Assembly: GCA_017446685.1 (NCBI GenBank)
Contig: JAFSQI010000031.1
Span: forward strand, 1 to 49,520
Origin: Butyrivibrio sp.
Lineage (GTDB): Bacteria > Bacillota > Clostridia > Lachnospirales > Lachnospiraceae
Length of the DNA: 49,520 bases
Direction of reading: 5' to 3'
The translations under genes and the position numbers were made by a program. A model generated the notes under the pieces. The model was not told the origin of the DNA, ran no database searches, and saw only the letters and a program-made list of their open reading frames with translations. Shown piece after piece: positions 44,697-49,520 of the stretch (the first letter of the stretch is position 1; each line of letters starts with the position of its first letter).

Positions 44697-45812
44697 ATGA
44701 ATAAGGCAAATATGTTATCCCGTGGATTTTTAAGACAAATTTTTAGATTAGCTTTTGTCTTTGTACTATTCTTTTCCATGGGAGTGACAGCAGATGCCAG
44801 GAGCAACTCTACTATTTCCGACGTTGCGGCTGGTATCTCTAACATAGTCAGTCCGATTTCTCCACTTGGAATCGACAGTAGAGCGACTGAGTGTAAAGTG
44901 GCAAGTAATGTAGATAAATCTGCGGAAGCAAGTTCATCGTCTTCTTCAGCAGAGACAGAAGAGTCAAAACTTGTAATGGCAAATGTTGCAGAAGCCATGA
45001 ACATCAGAGAAGAACCCTCTGAGGACAGCAATAAAGTAGGTGTTCTTTACAAGGATTGTGGCGGCAAGCTTATCGAGCGAAAAGATGGCTGGACCAAGAT
45101 ACAGTCCGGAGATCTTGTGGGTTGGGCCAAGGATGAATATCTTCTCTTCGGGGATGACGCTCTTGATGCAGCTTCAGATGTTGGTAAGCAAATAGTTACC
45201 AGTCAGAGCAGTGCTCTTAATGTAAGGGCAGAGGCTTCGGAAGATGCTGAGATACTTGGAGTTCTTTCCGAGAAAACATTTGTAGATATGATTGAAAATC
45301 TTGGCGATGGATGGATCAGTGTGGACTACAATGACGAGACAGGATATGTTCAGGCAGAGTATGTGACAACTGAATTCAAGATTGACCAGGGTGAGACAAT
45401 TGCAGCTATCAAGCTTCGTGAGGAAGCAGAGAAAAAGGCTGCACTTACCAAGAACCAGGGAGCTGTCAGCGCAGATGCTGATGAGGTTAAGCTTCTTGCA
45501 GCACTTATCCAGTGTGAAGCAGGCAATCAGCCTTATGAGGGAAGAGTTGCTGTGGGTGCTGTAGTTATGAACAGAGTAAAGAGCGGAGCTTATCCAAACA
45601 GTATTTACAGTGTAATTTATGCTTCAGGTCAGTTTACCCCTGCGCTTAATGGAACTGTTGCCAAGGTATATAACAGCGGCAAGATTTACGATATGAACTA
45701 CCAGGCTGCGGAGGCGGCTATAAACGGTGAGACCACAGTTGGTTCTGCACTTCATTTCAGAAGAGTAAACGGACGAGAGGGAATTATCATCGGAGCACAT
45801 GTATTCTGGTAA
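44697..45812 (+). CDS. Secreted cell-wall hydrolase, two SH3b domains plus SleB-type catalytic domain
   Basis: A 371-aa exported peptidoglycan hydrolase. The signal peptide (about 1-35) ends near ADAR. Two bacterial SH3 domains follow: about 95-145 (AMNIREEPSEDSNKVGVL) and about 165-220 (ALNVRAEASEDAEILGVL), which bind wall material. The C-terminal Hydrolase_2/SleB domain (about 255-371) has LLAALIQCEAGNQPYEG with the expected catalytic Glu, VGAVVMNRVKSGAYPNSIY and the closing HFRR..IGAHVFW. Spore germination is the classic role of SleB, but vegetative relatives are common and no other spore gene is present, so wall turnover is more likely. Its own promoter and terminator make it monocistronic. 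Confidence 0.9.
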   Translation: MNKANMLSRGFLRQIFRLAFVFVLFFSMGVTADARSNSTISDVAAGISNIVSPISPLGIDSRATECKVASNVDKSAEASSSSSSAETEESKLVMANVAEAMNIREEPSEDSNKVGVLYKDCGGKLIERKDGWTKIQSGDLVGWAKDEYLLFGDDALDAASDVGKQIVTSQSSALNVRAEASEDAEILGVLSEKTFVDMIENLGDGWISVDYNDETGYVQAEYVTTEFKIDQGETIAAIKLREEAEKKAALTKNQGAVSADADEVKLLAALIQCEAGNQPYEGRVAVGAVVMNRVKSGAYPNSIYSVIYASGQFTPALNGTVAKVYNSGKIYDMNYQAAEAAINGETTVGSALHFRRVNGREGIIIGAHVFW

Positions 45813-45833
45813 TATCAAATAATAAATTTATGG

Positions 45834-45875
45834 AACCACATTTCACGTCAAAAAGATGTGAATGTGGTTTCTTTT
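45834..45875 (+). terminator. Terminator after the SleB-type gene
   Basis: AACCACATT-T-CAC (45834-45846) pairs with GTG-AATGTGGTT (45858-45869), followed by TCTTTT. Confidence 0.85.
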
Positions 45876-46045
45876 GCATATATATGATAAAAAAGCAGGT
45901 TTTCGACACGGGCTGAGTATGATATTATGAAAGTGATTGCACATTAGAACATTACTGTATCAAAGTGAGGGAGTCTTTTTTGCATAAAGATCTGGGCAAT
46001 CTGAAATTTTATGCTTGGGAAGATATTGTTTATAGGAGGAGGACC

Positions 46046-47041
46046 ATGAACTTATTTGGACGGGATTTTTTGAAACTACTGGATTACACACCGGAAGAAA
46101 TTGAATATCTGGTGGACTTGGCAGCAGAGCTCAAAGATAAGAAGAAAAAAGGTGTTCTTCATGATGAGCTCAGAGGCAAGAACATCGCGCTTATTTTTGA
46201 AAAGACAAGTACGAGGACAAGATGCTCTTTTGAAGTGGCGGCAAGTGATCTTGGAATGGGCTCCACGTATCTTAATCCCAATGATTCTCAGATTGGTAAA
46301 AAAGAGAGCATTGCAGATACTGCCAGAGTGCTTTCAAGCATGTATGACGGAATCGAGTACAGAGGCTTTGAACAGGAAATAGTAGAGACTATAGCAAAGT
46401 ACAGTAAGGTTCCGGTATGGAACGGACTTACTAATGAATTTCATCCTACCCAGATGCTTGCAGATCTTTTGACAATAAGAGAGCATTTTGGAAAGCTAAA
46501 AGGAATTCACCTGGTTTACATGGGTGATGCAAGATATAACACAGGAAATTCGCTTATGGTAGCTTGTGCTAAGATGGGTATGCATTTTACTGCTGTATCC
46601 AACAAGAAGTATTTTCCTTCTGAAGAGCTAATTGCTACATGTAAAGAGATTGCAAAAGATACAGGAGCAGTGATTGATTTCTGTGAGGATGCATATGAAG
46701 GCACAAAGGGAGCAGATGTTATTTATACAGATATCTGGGTTTCCATGGGTGAGCCTGATGAAGTATGGGAAGAGAGAATCAAGGATCTTGAGCCATACAG
46801 AGTGAATATGGATATCATGAACAATGCCGGAGATCAGTGTGTATTTATGCACTGTCTGCCTTCATTCCATGACCTTAATACCGGTATTGGAAAAGATATT
46901 AAAGAAAGATACGGACTTGATGAGATGGAAGTTACCGATGAGGTGTTCGAGTCTGACAGGTCTATTGTCTTTGAGGAGGCAGAAAACCGTATGCATACAA
47001 TAAAAGCGGTCATGCTGGCAACACTCAAAGAAAAAAACTGA
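46046..47041 (+). CDS. argF: Ornithine carbamoyltransferase
   Basis: A 331-aa enzyme that transfers the carbamoyl group to ornithine to give citrulline in arginine synthesis. S55-TRTR59 binds carbamoyl phosphate. HPTQ follows in the middle, DARYNTGNS starts the ornithine domain and HCLP (269-272) closes the active site. ATG 46046 with an excellent AGGAGGAGG 3 nt before is chosen, although the frame is open back to 45965. In the leader a GCATAAA/TTTATGC inverted repeat (45982-45988 and 46008-46014) could be regulatory. It starts an array argF-birA-coaX-DUF6145-like with short gaps. The anabolic form is more likely than a catabolic one because arcA is not present. Confidence 0.96.
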   Translation: MNLFGRDFLKLLDYTPEEIEYLVDLAAELKDKKKKGVLHDELRGKNIALIFEKTSTRTRCSFEVAASDLGMGSTYLNPNDSQIGKKESIADTARVLSSMYDGIEYRGFEQEIVETIAKYSKVPVWNGLTNEFHPTQMLADLLTIREHFGKLKGIHLVYMGDARYNTGNSLMVACAKMGMHFTAVSNKKYFPSEELIATCKEIAKDTGAVIDFCEDAYEGTKGADVIYTDIWVSMGEPDEVWEERIKDLEPYRVNMDIMNNAGDQCVFMHCLPSFHDLNTGIGKDIKERYGLDEMEVTDEVFESDRSIVFEEAENRMHTIKAVMLATLKEKN

Positions 47042-47073
47042 TCAAAACGATGTGACATTGGAGATTAGAGGGA

Positions 47074-47946
47074 ATGCTTAGTGGGGAAAACATTACAAGA
47101 CAGCTCGACACAAAGTGGGCTGCAAGAAATCTTATTTATATAGAGGAAACAGGTTCAACTAATGATAATGCCAAAGAACTTGGAGAGAAGGGGGCTCCCC
47201 ATGGTACTTTGGTTGTAACAGATCATCAGACAACAGGCCGTGGATCTAGAGGAAGAACATGGGAAACACCAAAAGGTACGAATATTGCGATGAGTCTTTT
47301 GGTAAGGCCTACTGCTCCGCCGGATAAGGTATCCATGCTGACACTTATCATGGGAATGTCCATAGCTGAAGGAATTGAGGCGGCACTTGTTATTGCTAAA
47401 GATGAGGAGCTCAGCAGATCGACACTTGTTGATATTCCGAGACAGCTTTTGGCAGAATGTAAAAACTATCCGCAGATCAAGTGGCCAAATGATGTTGTTA
47501 TTGCAGGGAAAAAAATTTGTGGTATACTGACAGAGCTTCATATGAATCCTGATAATACAATCAACAATGTAGTTATCGGAGTAGGAATCAATGTAAATAT
47601 GACAGATTTTCCTGACGATATCAAAGATATAGCGGGATCTATCTACAGTACTACCGGAGTTAAGCTTGACAGGAGTATGGTAGTTGCCTGCTGTATGAAG
47701 AGATTCGAAGAAAATTATGAAAAATACATCGAGACTTATGACCTTAGATTATTGAAGGATGATTATGAAAGACGCCTTATAAACAGGCGAAAGATCGTCA
47801 AGGTGTTGGACCCGAAAGGCGAATATGAGGCAATTGCGCATGGAATTACAAACACAGGTGCATTGATCGTATCCGATGAAGAGGGTAATGAGTATGAAAT
47901 AAACGGCGGTGAGGTTTCTGTAAGAGGACTTTACAGCTACGCGTAA
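47074..47946 (+). CDS. birA: Biotin-[acetyl-CoA carboxylase] ligase
   Basis: A 290-aa monofunctional biotin protein ligase. It lacks the N-terminal helix-turn-helix of the bifunctional repressor type, so it only attaches biotin to carrier lysines. The motifs ETGSTNDNAKELG, TGRGSRGRTWETP (adenylate loop), KWPNDVVIAGKKICGILTE and VIGVGINVNM are all present. The C-terminal SH3-like domain (ALIVSDEEGNEYEINGGEVS) is complete. A segment of about 25 residues (about 100-125) is an extra loop in some related ligases. It begins 32 nt after argF and 63 nt before coaX, and is probably in the same transcript. Confidence 0.94.
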   Translation: MLSGENITRQLDTKWAARNLIYIEETGSTNDNAKELGEKGAPHGTLVVTDHQTTGRGSRGRTWETPKGTNIAMSLLVRPTAPPDKVSMLTLIMGMSIAEGIEAALVIAKDEELSRSTLVDIPRQLLAECKNYPQIKWPNDVVIAGKKICGILTELHMNPDNTINNVVIGVGINVNMTDFPDDIKDIAGSIYSTTGVKLDRSMVVACCMKRFEENYEKYIETYDLRLLKDDYERRLINRRKIVKVLDPKGEYEAIAHGITNTGALIVSDEEGNEYEINGGEVSVRGLYSYA

Positions 47947-48009
47947 AGCAGTTCAAAAAACATTTATGTTTATAATGTTTTTTATCCGGTAATACTTGTG
48001 GAGGCGGAT

Positions 48010-48825
48010 ATGATTCTGGTAATTGATGTAGGAAATACAAATATTACATATGGTGTATTCAGTGGAAGTAAATTAGTCAGCTCTTTTCGTATGACTACAG
48101 GAACTGCACGTACTTCTGATGAATATGGAATTGATATTCTGTCTATGCTTACCATGAACAAGGTGGATAAAGCCGCAATAGAGGGATGCATGATTGCAAG
48201 CGTTGTTCCGAAGGTTATGCATGCACTTGTGAATGCCATTATAAAATATATCGGCAAGAAGCCATACATTGTAGGACCGGGAATCAAAACAGGCATTAAA
48301 ATAGCCACTGATAATCCGAGAGAAGTTGGGCCTGACCTTATAGTTGATGCGGTTGCCGGTTACGAGATATACGGCGGACCTGTTCTTGTAATTGACTTTG
48401 GTACTGCTACCACTTATATTATGGTCAATGATAAAGGCGAGCTTTTTACCGGAGTCTTCAGTCCGGGCATCAGAATTTCTGCAAAAGCTCTCTGGCAGGA
48501 TACAGCCAAGCTTCCTGAAATAGAGATAAAAAAGCCGGCAAGCATTCTTGCAAAGGAAACTATTTCAAGTATGCAGGCGGGGCTTATATATGGCCAGATC
48601 GGGCAGAGCAAGTATATAATAAATGAAATGAAAAAAGCCTCGGGCTTTTTGGATGCCAAGGTTATTGCAACTGGCGGACTTGGGAGAATCATTTCTGAGG
48701 AGACAGAGGAAATCGATGTCTATGACCCGATTCTTACGCTGAGAGGATTGCAGATTCTTTATGACAAGAACAGAAGAAGTAAACCGCAGCTCAAAGATTT
48801 TGGCAACACTGATTCACCGGAGTGA
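48010..48825 (+). CDS. coaX: Type III pantothenate kinase
   Basis: A 271-aa ASKHA-fold kinase that starts coenzyme A synthesis by phosphorylating pantothenate; it is not inhibited by CoA and uses a monovalent cation. [17 protein letters not shown] holds the phosphate-1 loop with Asp6. [17 protein letters not shown] and [14 protein letters not shown] are the adenosine and phosphate-2 motifs, and the C-terminal VIATGGLG ends the fold. GGAGG lies 5 nt before ATG 48010; the in-frame GTG at 47998 is inside that region and less likely. birA immediately before coaX is a common arrangement in Firmicutes. Confidence 0.95.
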   Translation: MILVIDVGNTNITYGVFSGSKLVSSFRMTTGTARTSDEYGIDILSMLTMNKVDKAAIEGCMIASVVPKVMHALVNAIIKYIGKKPYIVGPGIKTGIKIATDNPREVGPDLIVDAVAGYEIYGGPVLVIDFGTATTYIMVNDKGELFTGVFSPGIRISAKALWQDTAKLPEIEIKKPASILAKETISSMQAGLIYGQIGQSKYIINEMKKASGFLDAKVIATGGLGRIISEETEEIDVYDPILTLRGLQILYDKNRRSKPQLKDFGNTDSPE

Positions 48826-48859
48826 TTACTAAATTATAAATGTTTTTTGAAGGAAAGAT

Positions 48860-49345
48860 ATGAACGCAGAGAATTTTGAAAAAGAATACAGAAAAGAATT
48901 TATTGAAAAAGAGGATAGTTCAAACGGCAAGGAAGATCTCAAAATAGATGAGATGCAAAAGACCAACAAGGCAAGAGTTTTTGAGGCGGCAGCAGGCGGA
49001 AGAGTTGTGCTGTGCGGAGCCAATGCCTATGAACAGAAATATTACTTTAATCCTGTATTTAAAGACATTCCTGAAAGCATAAAAAAAGAGCTGAATATTA
49101 TAAGTGTTCTTTTTACTCAGGAGGCAGGAGGCATATTTACCATTGTATTTGAGGAAGATGGAAGTATCAGTATCGAGACAAATGCAGATGAAGAGGATAT
49201 AACATATGATGAGATCACAGCAGGTCTTTTGGTAAGAAAGGTCAGAAGAAAGAGACAGGATCTTTTCGAGGCGCTTGGATTGTATTACAGGATATATGTT
49301 CTTCATGAGAATCCGGCTGATATTCTGGGAGAAGATGACGAGTAA
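48860..49345 (+). CDS. Conserved hypothetical protein, DUF6145-like
   Basis: A 161-aa acidic cytoplasmic protein. The first 35 residues are charged and probably flexible. The core begins near RVVLCGANAYEQKYYFNP (about 50-67) and continues with KKELNIISVLFTQEAGGIFT and an acidic DEEDITYDEI turn; the C-terminus is helical (LFEALGLYYRIYV). This matches, by memory, DUF6145 of Lachnospiraceae, which has no assigned function. GAAGGA is 6-8 nt before the ATG. It follows coaX by 34 nt, as in related genomes, where greA and lysS often come next; here the 147-bp repeat lies downstream. Confidence 0.65.
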   Translation: MNAENFEKEYRKEFIEKEDSSNGKEDLKIDEMQKTNKARVFEAAAGGRVVLCGANAYEQKYYFNPVFKDIPESIKKELNIISVLFTQEAGGIFTIVFEEDGSISIETNADEEDITYDEITAGLLVRKVRRKRQDLFEALGLYYRIYVLHENPADILGEDDE

Positions 49346-49380
49346 AATTACAGTTCACGTAGTTTTGAGTGTTTGATAAT

Positions 49381-49520
49381 AGTTACTGTTCAGACAGAAA
49401 TGCGCACTAAGCTGCGCATTTCGTGAGAACCTGATGCAGGAGTGAGCGCATTCCATCGACGAAGTCGATTTGGAATGAATGCGCGAAGTGGTTACTGGAG
49501 CGAGCAGTATGCGAGTGAAC
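49381..49520 (+). repeat. Intergenic inverted-repeat element, copy 2 (right end outside window)
   Basis: AGTTACTGTTCA (49381-49392) is the left terminal inverted repeat, matching the right terminus of copy 1. The remainder is 94% identical to 1-135. In this copy the second hairpin tip is perfect (ATCGAC-GAA-GTCGAT). It follows the DUF6145-like gene after 35 nt. The last few bases of the element fall outside. Confidence 0.85.

Noticed and set aside
45965-46045. N-terminal extension of ornithine carbamoyltransferase by 27 residues
   Set aside because: The internal ATG at 46046 has a near-perfect AGGAGGAGG and gives the normal family length.

Overview
The window looks like a chromosomal segment from an anaerobic, polysaccharide-degrading member of the Lachnospiraceae, most like Butyrivibrio or Pseudobutyrivibrio. 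This rests on low-GC DNA with strong AGGAGG-type ribosome binding sites, carbohydrate enzymes of rumen/gut type (GH3, GH2, a CE1-like esterase lipoprotein, a very large hybrid sensor kinase with a propeller domain), a SAM-I riboswitch before metK, and the run argF-birA-coaX-DUF6145-like protein. No rRNA, tRNA, CRISPR array, transposase or phage block was found. About 36 protein genes fill the window and none is cut by its ends.

Layout. 1-142: right part of an inverted-repeat element. 201-7148: sugar locus on the + strand (solute-binding lipoprotein, GH3 glycosidase, fucose/arabinose isomerase-like enzyme, 2-hydroxyacid dehydrogenase), then an unknown secreted protein (7234-7959). 8143-11948: chemosensory island with a chemoreceptor whose promoter has MerR-type geometry, a convergent MerR-family regulator and two CheW adaptors, but no CheA. 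12011-13144: esterase lipoprotein. 13347-15062: GH25 cell-wall hydrolase with choline-binding-type repeats. 15214-17703: UDP-sugar pyrophosphorylase and galE. 17835-22428: PHP phosphoesterase, a small protein with a probable frameshifted start, an HtrA-like protease and a ClpX with an N-terminal extension. 22532-25040: divergent carbamate kinase and MATE transporter. 25136-28765: tight four-gene minus-strand operon (DUF4190-like membrane protein, SprA-related metalloprotease-like protein, DUF975 membrane protein, GH2 enzyme). 29015-33159: Tex-like RNA-binding protein, SAM riboswitch, metK. 33212-41306: hybrid histidine kinase and dnaE, both minus. 41630-44422: pfkA, then trmH-type methyltransferase and proC with overlapping ends. 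44697-49345: SleB-type hydrolase, argF, birA, coaX and a DUF6145-like gene.

How it fits together. Polymer-derived sugars appear to be released by GH3, GH2 and the esterase, bound by the lipoprotein, isomerised and sent to glycolysis (pfkA), while UDP-sugars for the envelope are made by the pyrophosphorylase and GalE. Envelope maintenance (GH25, HtrA, SleB, PHP, MATE) and housekeeping genes make up the rest.

Most notable signals: (i) a multi-copy intergenic element of about 147 bp with 12-bp terminal inverted repeats and internal hairpins. Both ends of the window lie at the same point of this element, and degenerate pieces occur inside. (ii) A MerR-type promoter (19-bp spacer filled by a dyad) before the chemoreceptor gene, next to a MerR gene. 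(iii) A hairpin covering the GH3 ribosome binding site. (iv) The four-gene operon of little-known envelope proteins with a GH2 enzyme. (v) A possible +1 frameshift in a conserved small gene.
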